Part shown: piece by piece, positions 17,364 through 27,504 of the stretch | Layout: the number at the start of each line of letters is the position of its first letter | How positions within the stretch are numbered: the stretch's first letter is position 1 | Assembly (NCBI GenBank): GCA_963793295.1 | Contig: CAWBZX010000002.1 | Location: forward strand, 1-64,000 | Reading direction: 5' to 3' | Source: JAHDHW01 sp963793295 | GTDB lineage: Bacteria; Bacteroidota; Bacteroidia; Chitinophagales; Saprospiraceae | Length of the DNA stretch: 64,000 bases | Notes under the pieces: generated by a model | Told to the model about the DNA's origin: nothing | The model's database searches: none | The model's input: only the letters and a program-made list of their open reading frames with translations | Translations under genes and position numbers: made by a program

Positions 17364-19715
17364 ATGAAATCTTTGCTCCCTAGTTTTTTGTTGCTATTCT
17401 GCTTACAAACTATAATTTTTAGCCAATCTCGTGATGTAGGTATTGCTATTATTTCAGGTAATAATTTTGAAGAGAACAGGTGGTTTGAATCCGAAATAAA
17501 AAGTGAAATTACGGACTTGCTAGGCTCTCAATATGATTTAACTTTTATAGATCTTCCCTCAAATTCTGATCTAGATCAAACTGAGACAAATATTGATCAG
17601 GCTTTTTCAGACCCCAAAATCGATGTGATTATTGGTGCAGGTGTGCAAGTGGGTAATTTGCTTGCCAAACAGAAAAGATTTATTAAACCGACAATCTCCT
17701 CACTCATAATTGATAATGAATTACAAAATATCCCAAAAACTGTTGAAGGAACTTCTGGGATCGACAATTTCACTTATATTCTTTCTCCATTTGATCTTTT
17801 ACGTGATGTAAATACACTTCATGAAATTATTCCTTTTAAAAATTTAGGGATTATAGGAGGACAAGCAATAAGAGAAAACATATTGGATGTGAATACTTTT
17901 TACAATAAACTACTTAAAAATCATGATACTGAATATACGTTCATTCCGCTTAATGGAAGTGTGGATGATATTTTAAATAACATCCCTGATGAGGTTGACG
18001 CAATCTATTTGTTACCTGTTTCTGAAGATCTTGAGGAAGAAGATTTTAAACTATTTTTTAGCGGGCTAGCTGCAAAACAACTTCCTTGTTTATCACTTTT
18101 AAGTGATCCGTTTATAGAATTTGGCGCTTACGCTGCTTATGATTCAGAGCCTACCTTGCAAAAAATCCCGCGAAGAATTGCTTTGAATGTTTCTAAGCTA
18201 TTGGAAGGCGTAAATGCTTCAACTTTGCCAGTTGAATTGAAAAGTTTTTCCGAAAATCTGATCATCAACATGAAAACGGTAAATAAAACCAATGTTTTTC
18301 CATCCTGGCAAATACTTACTCAAGCTACTTTAATCAATGTAAATGATGTTGATACAGATCGAATCATCAACCTTAAATCCTGTATAGTTGAAGCATTAAG
18401 CAATAATTTAAATTTAAAAATAGCTCAAAAAGAAACGCAGCTGGTTGAACGGGATGTAGCTATTGCACAAAGCAATTATTTGCCACAAGTTGGCGTGTCA
18501 TCCACTGGCGTTTTAATCGACGAAAATTCAGCAGAATTTTCATTTGGAAGAAAAGGTGAATTTACCTGGTCTGCAAGTGGCAATTTAAGCCAACTTATTC
18601 TTTCAGAACCTGCGCTTGCTAATATTGCTATTCAAAAATTATTTTTAGAAACCCAACAATATAGCCAGGATGCTACTGAACTGGATGTTGTGTTAGATGT
18701 TGCTGAGGCTTATTTTGGAATTTTACAGGCTGAAGCTTTTGTAAAAATTCAAAGAGAAAATGTCGCTGTTACGCGAAAAAATTATGACATCGCTTTAGCC
18801 AAAGAAGCAGTAGGATACGCCGGAACAACTGATGTCTATCGTTGGCAAAGTCAATTAGCATTAAATAAAATTGATCTCAATGACAGCTACGCTCGACTCA
18901 AACAAGTAAGTTTTAACCTAAACCAAATACTCAACCGACCAATAAAAGAGGCGTTTCTGACTGACGATTCTAATGATACGGATACGGATCACTTTGAAGC
19001 TTACATGGATGTTTTAAAATTAATTGACAATCCAAGTCAAATGGAAAATTATGCTGATTTTTTGGTCAGTGAAGCTTTTAACAACCTTCCCGAAATCAAA
19101 CAATTGGAAAAAACGATTGATGCTCAAAATCGATTGCTGCTCTCAAACAAAAGAGCTTATTATTTGCCAACTATTTCCCTAAACGGACAATACGATCATG
19201 ATCTAAAAAGAATTGGTGTCAAACCACTGCAAGGCCAAGAAGTTCCTGAAATTGTTCCTACATGGAATACAGCCGTTGCCCTTCAAATTCCTGTTTTTCA
19301 GGGAAATAGAAGAAACAAGGAAAAACAACAAACAGAGATTCAAATTTTGCAAACTCAGGACAATCTCTCTGATTTACGAAACCAATTAGAATTGCAGGTA
19401 AGGTCTAATCTTGAAACAGCAAGGGCCTCTATTAGCAACTTAATTTTATCAACGGAAGCTGCTAAAGCTTCTCGTAAGAACTTTGAAATTGCTCAAAATT
19501 CTTATCAACAAGGTTTATTAAATATCACTTCTTTGATCGATGCACAAAACGCGACATTACAATCAGATCTTAATGTTACAACTGCAAAATATCAGTTTAT
19601 GTTAGACTTCATGAATATTGAAAGAGCAATTGGTAAATATTATTTTTTACTTCCAGCTAGCGAGCAAGAAGCTTTTTTTCAACGATATATTCAATTCCGA
19701 AACAACAATAATTGA
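17364..19715 (+). CDS. TolC-family outer-membrane efflux protein fused to an N-terminal periplasmic-binding-like domain
   Basis: Outer-membrane channel of an RND efflux system with an unusual N-terminal extension; 783 residues, against about 450 for a plain TolC homologue. A signal peptide (SFLLLFCLQTIIFSQ) is followed by residues about 24-320, which look like an ABC-transporter substrate-binding fold: VGIAIISGNNFEEN, KIDVIIGAGVQVGNLLAK, FKNLGIIGGQAI, DAIYLLPVSED. The TolC part runs from about 335 to the end, with two coiled, alternating repeats (VVLDVAEAYFGILQAEAFVK; YQQGLLNITSLIDAQNATLQ). It heads the efflux operon, with 34 bases to the adaptor. The N-terminal domain might sense or collect substrate in the periplasm; that is inference. 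Confidence 0.85.
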   Translation: MKSLLPSFLLLFCLQTIIFSQSRDVGIAIISGNNFEENRWFESEIKSEITDLLGSQYDLTFIDLPSNSDLDQTETNIDQAFSDPKIDVIIGAGVQVGNLLAKQKRFIKPTISSLIIDNELQNIPKTVEGTSGIDNFTYILSPFDLLRDVNTLHEIIPFKNLGIIGGQAIRENILDVNTFYNKLLKNHDTEYTFIPLNGSVDDILNNIPDEVDAIYLLPVSEDLEEEDFKLFFSGLAAKQLPCLSLLSDPFIEFGAYAAYDSEPTLQKIPRRIALNVSKLLEGVNASTLPVELKSFSENLIINMKTVNKTNVFPSWQILTQATLINVNDVDTDRIINLKSCIVEALSNNLNLKIAQKETQLVERDVAIAQSNYLPQVGVSSTGVLIDENSAEFSFGRKGEFTWSASGNLSQLILSEPALANIAIQKLFLETQQYSQDATELDVVLDVAEAYFGILQAEAFVKIQRENVAVTRKNYDIALAKEAVGYAGTTDVYRWQSQLALNKIDLNDSYARLKQVSFNLNQILNRPIKEAFLTDDSNDTDTDHFEAYMDVLKLIDNPSQMENYADFLVSEAFNNLPEIKQLEKTIDAQNRLLLSNKRAYYLPTISLNGQYDHDLKRIGVKPLQGQEVPEIVPTWNTAVALQIPVFQGNRRNKEKQQTEIQILQTQDNLSDLRNQLELQVRSNLETARASISNLILSTEAAKASRKNFEIAQNSYQQGLLNITSLIDAQNATLQSDLNVTTAKYQFMLDFMNIERAIGKYYFLLPASEQEAFFQRYIQFRNNNN

Positions 19716-19749
19716 TATTTGAGAAATATCTAAATTAAAACTACATGCT

Positions 19750-20919
19750 ATGAACAAGGCAATTTTAATGTTTTTTGGTATTCTTCTGACCTTTTCCTGT
19801 AGTAAAAAGGAAACGGAAAAAGAAAAAATTATCCGACCAATTAAATATGGAAAAATCATAAAATCTACGGGTAATGATGCCTACACTTTTTCGGGAACTG
19901 CAAAGGCCAATAATGAGACCAACCTCAGTTTTAGAGTTTCGGGAACTCTCAGAACAGTGCCCGTAAAATTGGGTGACAGGGTTCGAAAAGGACAACTAAT
20001 TGCTACCATTGATCCATCCGATTATAATATATCTTTTGATCAAGCTGTTGCGAAAGAAAAAGGTGCTGAAGCAAGTTTGATCAGTGCGGAAACACAAATC
20101 AAAAGCGCGGAATCGCAACTGATCACCTCCAAATCAAACTACAAGCGTGTGGAGAATTTGTACGAAAACAACAGTGTTCCATTGAGCGAATATGAACAGG
20201 CAAAAGCGAGTTACGAAACGGCCTTATCGCAATTCAATGCAGCAAAAGCAAAATATGAAGCTTCACGCACAGAGGTTACGGCTTCAGAAAAACAAAAAGA
20301 AAGTGCTAAAAATCAGGTTAATTATACCAGGCTCGAAGCTCCTTTTGACGGAATTATTACTCAAGTCAATGTTGAAGAAAATGAATCGGTTGCTTCAGGA
20401 AGTCCCATTGCGGTGATCAGTACAGAAACGGAACCACAAGTCAATCTCGGTGTTCCTGAGATCTTTATCAATAAAATATTCAAAGGTCAGAAAGCAAAAA
20501 TTCAATTTTCTGTTTTATCGGGTAAAAGTTTCGATGGTATTGTTGAAGAAGTTTCCTTTGCGGCAGGATCTTCACCAACTTATCCGGTAAACGTACGAAT
20601 TATTAAACCCAGCGACGAGATTCGCCCAGGAATGGCAGCAAATGTGACTTTTGATTTTAGTAATGAAAAATCAAAGTCTGCTGAGCGTATTATTTCGCCG
20701 ATAAAAGCAGTAGGAGAAGGTAATAAAGGCAATTTTGTTTTTGTTCTTGAAGCGCAGGAAGATGGCTATTACATTGCTAAAAAGCGAAATATAAAAATCG
20801 GAGATTTGTTATCTACTGGCTTTGAAGTGAAAGATGGCTTGAAAGAAGGAGAACTAGTCGCTACTGCAGGGTTAAAATCGCTTCTAGATGGAATGAAAGT
20901 AAAATTGATCGACAATTAA
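19750..20919 (+). CDS. RND efflux periplasmic adaptor, lipoprotein
   Basis: Membrane-fusion protein linking the RND pump to the TolC-type channel; 389 residues. The N-terminus is a lipoprotein signal (FGILLTFSC), so it is anchored to a membrane in the periplasm. A lipoyl/barrel-sandwich half (VPVKLGDRVRKGQLIATIDP) leads into a long helical hairpin (about 95-185, rich in Glu, Lys and Ala) and its matching half (YTRLEAPFDGIITQVNVEEN). A beta-barrel and a membrane-proximal domain follow (GLKEGELVATAGLKSLLDGM). It is second in the operon; the channel-like gene starts 11 bases after it. Confidence 0.92.
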   Translation: MNKAILMFFGILLTFSCSKKETEKEKIIRPIKYGKIIKSTGNDAYTFSGTAKANNETNLSFRVSGTLRTVPVKLGDRVRKGQLIATIDPSDYNISFDQAVAKEKGAEASLISAETQIKSAESQLITSKSNYKRVENLYENNSVPLSEYEQAKASYETALSQFNAAKAKYEASRTEVTASEKQKESAKNQVNYTRLEAPFDGIITQVNVEENESVASGSPIAVISTETEPQVNLGVPEIFINKIFKGQKAKIQFSVLSGKSFDGIVEEVSFAAGSSPTYPVNVRIIKPSDEIRPGMAANVTFDFSNEKSKSAERIISPIKAVGEGNKGNFVFVLEAQEDGYYIAKKRNIKIGDLLSTGFEVKDGLKEGELVATAGLKSLLDGMKVKLIDN

Positions 20920-20930
20920 ACAATAGTCTA

Positions 20931-21593
20931 ATGTTTCTTAAAAAAATATTATTAACCGAAACTTCCGAACCCAATTACCTGTTTCTGCTTATCGCATTAA
21001 TGATAATGATCACCTTTCCGATACTTGTCTTACTTTTTGATGATACTTTTTGGGTTTTTCATATTTGTTATAGTTTCGTCATTTTAACCTCTTTAATGTA
21101 TTCCTACGAATTTAATCAAAAGATTACTATAATCTTTGTGATCGGGGCTTTGGCTTTTTTAAGCTACTGGTTAGATGTTTTAGTAGATACTGACCTTACC
21201 CAAAGCACAAACCTTTTTGTTAGTTTCGTTTTTTTTTCACTCCTTCTTTATCGGCTGATGATTACTACCGTGCAAGAAAAAAACGTGAGTATAAATACAC
21301 TTTATGCGGTTTCTGTAGGTTATTTACTTTTAGGGTTTATGGGCTTTTGGCTACTAACTTTTCTCGATGTATTGGTGCCGGGTTCTTTTACAGGAAATTT
21401 TTCACCTTATAGAGGTTATGACTTGATCTATTTTAGTTTTGTGACTTTAACCAGTTTAGGATATGGAGACATCCAGGCAATCAACCCTGAAGGTAAAGCA
21501 ATCTGTTTACTGATTGGTATAGTTGGCCAATTATATATCTCTTTTACAGTCGCGGTAATAGTTGGAAAATATTTGAGTAAAAAAACCGACTAA
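20931..21593 (+). CDS. Potassium-channel-like membrane protein inside the efflux operon
   Basis: Integral membrane protein, 220 residues, with about six hydrophobic helices (roughly 18-37, 42-58, 66-83, 93-113, 122-148 and 191-213). Between the last two is a pore loop with the selectivity filter TSLGYGD (residues 174-180) in YFSFVTLTSLGYGDIQAINP, the K+-channel signature. There is no cytosolic TrkA or cyclic-nucleotide domain. It sits between the adaptor (11 bases before) and the RND pump (15 bases after), so it is almost certainly cotranscribed with them. The pairing is odd; it could balance charge or potential during efflux, but that is speculation. Confidence 0.85.
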   Translation: MFLKKILLTETSEPNYLFLLIALMIMITFPILVLLFDDTFWVFHICYSFVILTSLMYSYEFNQKITIIFVIGALAFLSYWLDVLVDTDLTQSTNLFVSFVFFSLLLYRLMITTVQEKNVSINTLYAVSVGYLLLGFMGFWLLTFLDVLVPGSFTGNFSPYRGYDLIYFSFVTLTSLGYGDIQAINPEGKAICLLIGIVGQLYISFTVAVIVGKYLSKKTD

Positions 21594-21608
21594 AATAGAA
21601 TTTACAAA

Positions 21609-24600
21609 ATGAACATTACGAAAACTGCAATAGAAAATAATCGGGTCACCTGGATGGTATTGGTGGTGATCATCATATTGGGGCTCTCTACATACGGGGT
21701 TTTGTCAAGGGATGCGATGCCTCCATTTACGATTAGGGTATGTAATGTAGTGACTGCCTTTCCGGGTGCATCACCTGAAAGAGTAGAAGAGTTAATTACC
21801 GATAAAATTGAAAAAGTTGCCCAGGAATTACCGGAATTGGAAAGTGTAACAAGTGAATCTCGCACCGGTCTTTCTATTGTTACTATTGAAGTCACTCCTG
21901 ACATTAAAAAAGAAAATTTACAGGAAATCTGGGACAAGCTAAGACGAAAAATTGATGGAATAAGATCTGAATTACCTGCTGAAATTAAAGAACCAGATAT
22001 CCAGGATGATGGCATTGGCGTCGTTTACGGTATTGTTTTAGGGTTACAGGGAGACGGTTATTCTTTTTATGAACTCAAACAATTCGCAGATGATATAAGA
22101 GACGACTTAATCAAACTCGATGATGCTTCAGAAGTTGAAATCAGTGGAATTCAGGATGAACAGATTTACGTTGAGTTTGAAAATTCCAGCTTGGCGAAAT
22201 TAGGTTTAACCGCAGCACAACTCCAAAATATTATTGCCTCCACTAATATAGTTTTCCCTGGCGGTGATGTGAGTCTTGAAGATGAACGGATCGTGCTGGA
22301 ACCAACTGGAAATTATGAGGAAATCGGAGACCTCAAAAACACTATTATTCCGATTGGAAATGGCGGTGAAACCGTAAAATTAGGTGAAGTAACCTCCATT
22401 TATCGAGCATATAAAAACCCGGTTGATCGCATCGTAAAAATTGATGGCAACCAAGGTTTAGCCATTTCAGTAGCCTTAAAAGAAGGTGCAAACCTAATCA
22501 AACTCGGTGAAGAGATCAACAAAAAGTTAGAAAAATACAATCATACTTTACCCATTGGAATTTCAATAAAAAGAATTGCCGACCAGGACTATTACGTTGA
22601 TGCAAAAGTCAGTGGTTTCCTATCAAATGTTATCCAATCTGTAGTTATCGTGTTGCTTGTGATGCTGCTTTTCCTAGGACTTCGAACTGGTTTTGTAGTC
22701 GCCAGTTTAATTCCGATGGCGCTTTTAATGACCATAGTATTGATGGGCACTTTTGATATTGGACTCAACCAGGTTTCGTTAGCTGCACTTATTATGGCTT
22801 TGGGTATGTTGGTCGACAATGCCATCGTTGTGTCTGAATCGATAATGGTAAAAATGGAAGAAGGAACTGATGCAAAAACAGCTGCCATAGAGTCCAGCAA
22901 AGAATTAATCATTCCGCTTTTGGTTTCCTCATTGACAACTTCCGCTGCTTTTTTAGCTTTCTTTTTGGCAGAGAATACTATGGGGGAGATGATGGGTCCT
23001 CTTTTCAGTGTAATTACCCTTGCGTTGCTGTCATCCTGGATAATGTCAATGACTTTGGTTACGATGCTTGGCGTTCTTTTCATCAAAGTGAAATTAAAAA
23101 AAGAAGATAAAGAAATAACTAAAAAATCAATTTTTGATCGGCTTTTAGTTTATTATGAAGTCATTTTAGATCGTGTTTTAAAACGGCCTATTCTCTTTAC
23201 TTTGGGGTTGATCGGATTACTATTCTTCTCCTTTTTTCTTTTTACAAAAATTCCATTTATATTTTTTCCAGACAGTGATCGCAATTTAGTCACAGCGGAT
23301 ATCAATCTCCCGCTAGGAACAAAAATTGAAAAAACAGCCGAAGTTGTTGGGCAAATCGAAGACTTCATAAAAGACAGTCTATTAGTAAATGGGGCGCGGA
23401 AAGAAGGTATTCTCGATTGGTCTGCTTTTGTAGGAGAAGGTCCAAAATCTTATGATCTCGGATATCAGCCAGGAGAAGCTAATTCAGGATATGCCCATCT
23501 TTTGCTCAACACTTCCAGCTTTGAAGTCAATCAAAAAACAATTGATGTTCTAGATAATTTTTGTTTTAATACTTTCCCTGATGCTGAAATAGATGTAAAA
23601 TCTCTGGGAGGTGGAGGCAGCTCCGGAGCAGATGTTGAAGTGCGTGTCTCCGGAGATTCACCCGAAGAATTATTTGAGATCGGAGAACGAGTTAAACAAA
23701 AAATGAACACTATTTCATTTGCAAAAAATATCAAAGACGACTGGGGGCCTAAGATCAAAAAAATTGTCATAGATATTGATCAAGACAAAGCCAACCGTGC
23801 TGATTTGACCAATCAAGATATTGCCGTTTCGTTGAAAACTGTTTTGACTGGTTTTAACGCTGGTGATTTTCGAGATGCAGAAGACAATATTCCGATAATC
23901 ATGCGAAGCGAGGGTAGTCAGGAAATGGGCGTTCGCCAACTGGAAGGAGTTAATATTTTTGCTCAAAATACAGGTAAAAATGTACCCCTCGTCCAGGTGG
24001 CGAATATGATTCCTGAATGGCAATACGCAAAAATTTTACGAAGAAATCTATATCGAACGATGACCATTAGCTGTGATGTCCGTACTGGATACACTGCTTC
24101 GGAAATAACAGCGGTACTCAAGCCCTGGATCAATGAGGATATAAAAATCTGGAAATCCGGCTACACTTATGAGCTTGGTGGAGAATCAGAAAACAGCAGT
24201 GAATCTATGGGAGCTGTTGCTGAAAAATTGCCTCTAGCAGGATTTATCATTTTATTACTACTAATTGCCCAGTTTAATTCTTTCCGTAAGACTTTTATTG
24301 TTTTGAGTACGATTCCTCTTGGTGTTATCGGAGTAGTTTTAGGTTTGTTTCTTTTCCGTTCCTACTTTGGTTTTATGGCTTTTTTAGGCGTAATCTCTCT
24401 TGCGGGTATCGTAATCAATAATGCAATTGTTTTGATTGATCGAATTAAATTGGAGCAAGAGGAATTTAAAAAGCCTTTGGTTCAAGCTATTAAAGATGCT
24501 TCTTTCCAGCGTTTTCGTCCAATATTGTTGACGACCTTTACCACTACTCTGGGCTTAATACCACTTTACCTCGGAGGTGGTTTGATGTGGGAGCCAATGG

Positions 24601-24701
24601 CAATTGCCATAATGATCGGGCTGCTTTTCGCTACGGTAATTACTCTTTTGTTTATCCCAGTTTTATATAAAATGCTATTTGGTTTTAAAATTAAAGAATA
24701 A
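21609..24701 (+). CDS. RND family efflux pump (AcrB/HAE1-like)
   Basis: Inner-membrane proton-driven efflux pump, 1030 residues, normal for the family. The sequence shows the expected duplicated plan: helix 1 (WMVLVVIIILGLSTYGVL), a periplasmic porter domain, helices 2-6, then a second copy ending with helices 8-12. In helix 4 the proton-relay region reads GMLVDNAIVVSES with its Asp; the matching block in the second half is GIVINNAIVLIDR. FRPILLTTFTTTLGLIPLYL is the typical conserved motif near the end. It works with the adaptor and TolC-like protein encoded just upstream. Substrates are not predictable; the DN rather than DD in helix 4 sets it apart from classic drug pumps. Confidence 0.93.
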   Translation: MNITKTAIENNRVTWMVLVVIIILGLSTYGVLSRDAMPPFTIRVCNVVTAFPGASPERVEELITDKIEKVAQELPELESVTSESRTGLSIVTIEVTPDIKKENLQEIWDKLRRKIDGIRSELPAEIKEPDIQDDGIGVVYGIVLGLQGDGYSFYELKQFADDIRDDLIKLDDASEVEISGIQDEQIYVEFENSSLAKLGLTAAQLQNIIASTNIVFPGGDVSLEDERIVLEPTGNYEEIGDLKNTIIPIGNGGETVKLGEVTSIYRAYKNPVDRIVKIDGNQGLAISVALKEGANLIKLGEEINKKLEKYNHTLPIGISIKRIADQDYYVDAKVSGFLSNVIQSVVIVLLVMLLFLGLRTGFVVASLIPMALLMTIVLMGTFDIGLNQVSLAALIMALGMLVDNAIVVSESIMVKMEEGTDAKTAAIESSKELIIPLLVSSLTTSAAFLAFFLAENTMGEMMGPLFSVITLALLSSWIMSMTLVTMLGVLFIKVKLKKEDKEITKKSIFDRLLVYYEVILDRVLKRPILFTLGLIGLLFFSFFLFTKIPFIFFPDSDRNLVTADINLPLGTKIEKTAEVVGQIEDFIKDSLLVNGARKEGILDWSAFVGEGPKSYDLGYQPGEANSGYAHLLLNTSSFEVNQKTIDVLDNFCFNTFPDAEIDVKSLGGGGSSGADVEVRVSGDSPEELFEIGERVKQKMNTISFAKNIKDDWGPKIKKIVIDIDQDKANRADLTNQDIAVSLKTVLTGFNAGDFRDAEDNIPIIMRSEGSQEMGVRQLEGVNIFAQNTGKNVPLVQVANMIPEWQYAKILRRNLYRTMTISCDVRTGYTASEITAVLKPWINEDIKIWKSGYTYELGGESENSSESMGAVAEKLPLAGFIILLLLIAQFNSFRKTFIVLSTIPLGVIGVVLGLFLFRSYFGFMAFLGVISLAGIVINNAIVLIDRIKLEQEEFKKPLVQAIKDASFQRFRPILLTTFTTTLGLIPLYLGGGLMWEPMAIAIMIGLLFATVITLLFIPVLYKMLFGFKIKE

Positions 24702-24729
24702 ACGAGAACACTCTTTTTAAAACATAATA

Positions 24730-25533
24730 ATGAAAACAAATTTGAAGTTGCTGGCCATATTAGCTCATCCTGACGATGAGTCTTTGGGTTTTGGCGGAAC
24801 ATTAGCAAAATATGCGAATGAAGGTGTTGAAACTTTTCTGATCTCTGCCACACGAGGAGAAAGAGGGAGATTTGGTGATGCCCTGGTATCTCCAGGTTTG
24901 GATATTGTCGGAAAAACCAGAACGCAGGAAGTCCTTGCTGCTTCAAAAATTTTAGGAATTAAGCAGGTCCATTTTTTGGATTATATCGATGGTGACCTTG
25001 ATAAAGCGCCTCCGCAGGAAGCAATCGGAAAAATCGCCAACTTGATCAGAATGATAAAACCACAGGTTGTGTTGACTTTTGACCCTTATGGAAGTTACGG
25101 ACATCCCGATCATATTGCTATTTCTCAATTTGCAATGGCAGCTGTCGTTGCTGCAAACAGCAAATCTGAAACAGACAATAATCCACCCTGGACCGTTTCC
25201 AAATTTTATTACAAAGCTTGGCCTCCTGAAGTGATGGGCGCTTATGAGGCCGCATTCAAACAAATGGTTTTCAAAGTCGATGGCGAAATACGAAAAGCAA
25301 ACACTTGGCCCAATTGGTCCATCACTACAAAAATTGATACTTTAAAATATTGGGAGCAGGTTTGGGAAGCCGTGAATTGTCATCAAACTCAAATTTCTGT
25401 TTACAATAAATTAAAAGACCTATCTGATTCTAATCATCGAAATCTGTGGGGAAACCAAAACTTTTACAGGGTTTTTAGTTTGGTCAATGGAGGAAGAACA
25501 TTGGAAACGGATATTTTTGTAGGCCTGCGTTAA
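24730..25533 (+). CDS. PIG-L family deacetylase (LmbE-like)
   Basis: Zinc-dependent N-acetylglucosaminyl-type deacetylase family, 267 residues. The metal motif AHPDDESLGFGG has His13, Asp15, Asp16 and Glu17, and GHPDHIAIS (HPDH at 125-128) supplies the other ligands. Family members include BshB and MshB in low-molecular-weight thiol synthesis and GlcNAc-phosphatidylinositol deacetylase. The gene is 28 bases after the RND pump and may be the last of that operon. It faces the Na/Pi gene with only 19 bases between stops. The substrate is not known. Confidence 0.9.
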   Translation: MKTNLKLLAILAHPDDESLGFGGTLAKYANEGVETFLISATRGERGRFGDALVSPGLDIVGKTRTQEVLAASKILGIKQVHFLDYIDGDLDKAPPQEAIGKIANLIRMIKPQVVLTFDPYGSYGHPDHIAISQFAMAAVVAANSKSETDNNPPWTVSKFYYKAWPPEVMGAYEAAFKQMVFKVDGEIRKANTWPNWSITTKIDTLKYWEQVWEAVNCHQTQISVYNKLKDLSDSNHRNLWGNQNFYRVFSLVNGGRTLETDIFVGLR

Positions 25534-25552
25534 AATGATAAAAAAACACCTT

Positions 25553-27325
25553 TCATTCCTGAATTAATTCATCTGGTACCAACTCCACTTCAGGTTCTGA
25601 TTTGATATCTTCTGTTGATTCAGACATAAGGTATCTCGTTGCTTTTATTAACAATCTGTAAATATGTAAAACGGAATGGCTTGCGGTAATCAAAGAAATT
25701 CCCTGATCTGAAGTGATCTTTTTCTTTCTGATCAAGGAATCTATATCTTTCAGTATATCAGCGTCTTGATTTTTTGCAGCTCTCTTTAGTTCTTTCAGCT
25801 TCAATACTTTTTCTTCAGGATTCATGTCGTCAAATGCGGTCAAAAATATCCTAAGCAATTCGATTAAAGCACATTGAATTTTTACATATTCCTCTTCGAG
25901 GTATTTGTTTTTCTGATCAGTGTATCGGTTTATTTCTTTTTTTAGTATTTTGCTATTTAAAATGATTTCGTGTGCATACCTGTTAATCCTTTTCAAATAA
26001 GTTACTTTGTCATTGTCCTCTTGTGAAAGTTGGAATTTTTCCTGAATTTTAGAAGCGAATTTTAAAATGGAACTAAATATAGGCCGTATACGGGTTTTAA
26101 TGAAATCTTCCTGGTCGATGGTTTTATCTTTCTTGAATTTAACAATATCATCAGAAGACAATTTTGATTTTATATCATTCCGATGTATCCCCAGACTATG
26201 CGCTACTCCCTCAATTATTGCGCCTTCAAAAAGTCTTTTAGTTTCAAGTAACAGCGCATTAATGGAGGTTTCAGGATATTTTAAAGCATTTTTTGTCAAA
26301 TACTTGGGCTTAGAAAGAACAGGCTCAGGTACTAATTTTTGCGGAATAATAAACCTGACTAATTTGGCTATTAAAAACACAAACCATATTAGCAAGGCTG
26401 TATTAATGATATTGAATGAAGAATGGAAAATGGATAAGCCTACAGGCATATCTGCTGCATTTTTAAAAGGAGCAGCACCCAACAAAGAAAAAGACAGTAG
26501 GTCAACCATTTTCAAAAAAGGGTAGAACAAGATCAATATCCAAATAACGCCAATGATATTAAACAATAAATGAGCAAGTGCTGTCCGTCGTGCTTCAATT
26601 CCTGCAATCAAAGCAGCAAGATTAGCGGTTATAGTCGTTCCAATATTTTCACCTAGAACAATGGCTGCTGCCGCTTCAAAAGTTAGTACTCCCTGACTTG
26701 CAGCTACTATAGTAATGGCCATCGTTGCACTAGAAGATTGTAAAACCAGCGTTATCAAAGTTCCAATTCCTACGAATAAAAGTATACCGACAAAACCACG
26801 TTCTGTATTTCTTTTAAAAAATTCAAATAATGCGGGATTGTTTTCTAAACCCGAAATCGCATCTTTCATAAATTCAAGGCCAATAAATAACAAACAAAAA
26901 CCAATAATGAAGTTACCCAAGCTGTTTAATTGCCGATCTTTTTTAAGATAAAAGAAAAAACCTGCAATGATCAACGGCAGAGCAATAGTGCTCATTTTTA
27001 CCTTAAACCCCAAAATAGTAACTAACCATGCGGTAAGGGTGGTTCCGATATTGGCTCCCATAATCACGCTGATAGCTTCTGTAAGACTAAGGAGTTGAGC
27101 ATTAACAAAGCTAACAACCATGAGAGTCGTCGCTGATGATGATTGGATCAAACCCGTTATAAACAAACCCGTCAAAACTCCTTTGAAACGATTGGAAGTC
27201 AACCGTATCATTATTTTACGCAAGCGATCCCCGGCTAAGTTCATGAGCGCATCACTCATAACCTTCATACCGTAGAGAAAAAGGCCAAGGGAACCTAATA
27301 AATTCAGAAACTCAAAGAATGTCAA
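25553..27325 (-). CDS. Na/Pi cotransporter family protein with C-terminal PhoU-like domain
   Basis: Inner-membrane sodium-phosphate transporter of the NptA/YjbB type, 590 residues. Two inverted repeats each carry the QSSSAT signature (residues 61-64 and 196-199), followed by MGANIGTT and LGENIGTT blocks. About eight membrane segments occupy residues 1-340. The C-terminal 230 residues are helical and PhoU-like, with charged helices (LKELKRAAKNQDADILKDID). The start is TTG at 27325; the next ATG would remove part of the first membrane helix. In the family, the protein may import or export phosphate. No pho gene is adjacent. Confidence 0.88.
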   Translation of the reverse strand: MTFFEFLNLLGSLGLFLYGMKVMSDALMNLAGDRLRKIMIRLTSNRFKGVLTGLFITGLIQSSSATTLMVVSFVNAQLLSLTEAISVIMGANIGTTLTAWLVTILGFKVKMSTIALPLIIAGFFFYLKKDRQLNSLGNFIIGFCLLFIGLEFMKDAISGLENNPALFEFFKRNTERGFVGILLFVGIGTLITLVLQSSSATMAITIVAASQGVLTFEAAAAIVLGENIGTTITANLAALIAGIEARRTALAHLLFNIIGVIWILILFYPFLKMVDLLSFSLLGAAPFKNAADMPVGLSIFHSSFNIINTALLIWFVFLIAKLVRFIIPQKLVPEPVLSKPKYLTKNALKYPETSINALLLETKRLFEGAIIEGVAHSLGIHRNDIKSKLSSDDIVKFKKDKTIDQEDFIKTRIRPIFSSILKFASKIQEKFQLSQEDNDKVTYLKRINRYAHEIILNSKILKKEINRYTDQKNKYLEEEYVKIQCALIELLRIFLTAFDDMNPEEKVLKLKELKRAAKNQDADILKDIDSLIRKKKITSDQGISLITASHSVLHIYRLLIKATRYLMSESTEDIKSEPEVELVPDELIQE

Positions 27326-27504
27326 TATACTCTGTATTTGTTCTCTATAATTTAGCAGTCATCCTTTTCAAATATAGGGATAGAAAATAATAAATAATAA
27401 TTTACTTTTTTGTTTGTAATCAAATTCAATCAACTAAATCTTTCAATGGTTCAAAATTGTGTTAATTTTATAATTGCTACTATACTTTACCAAAAAACCT
27501 TATT

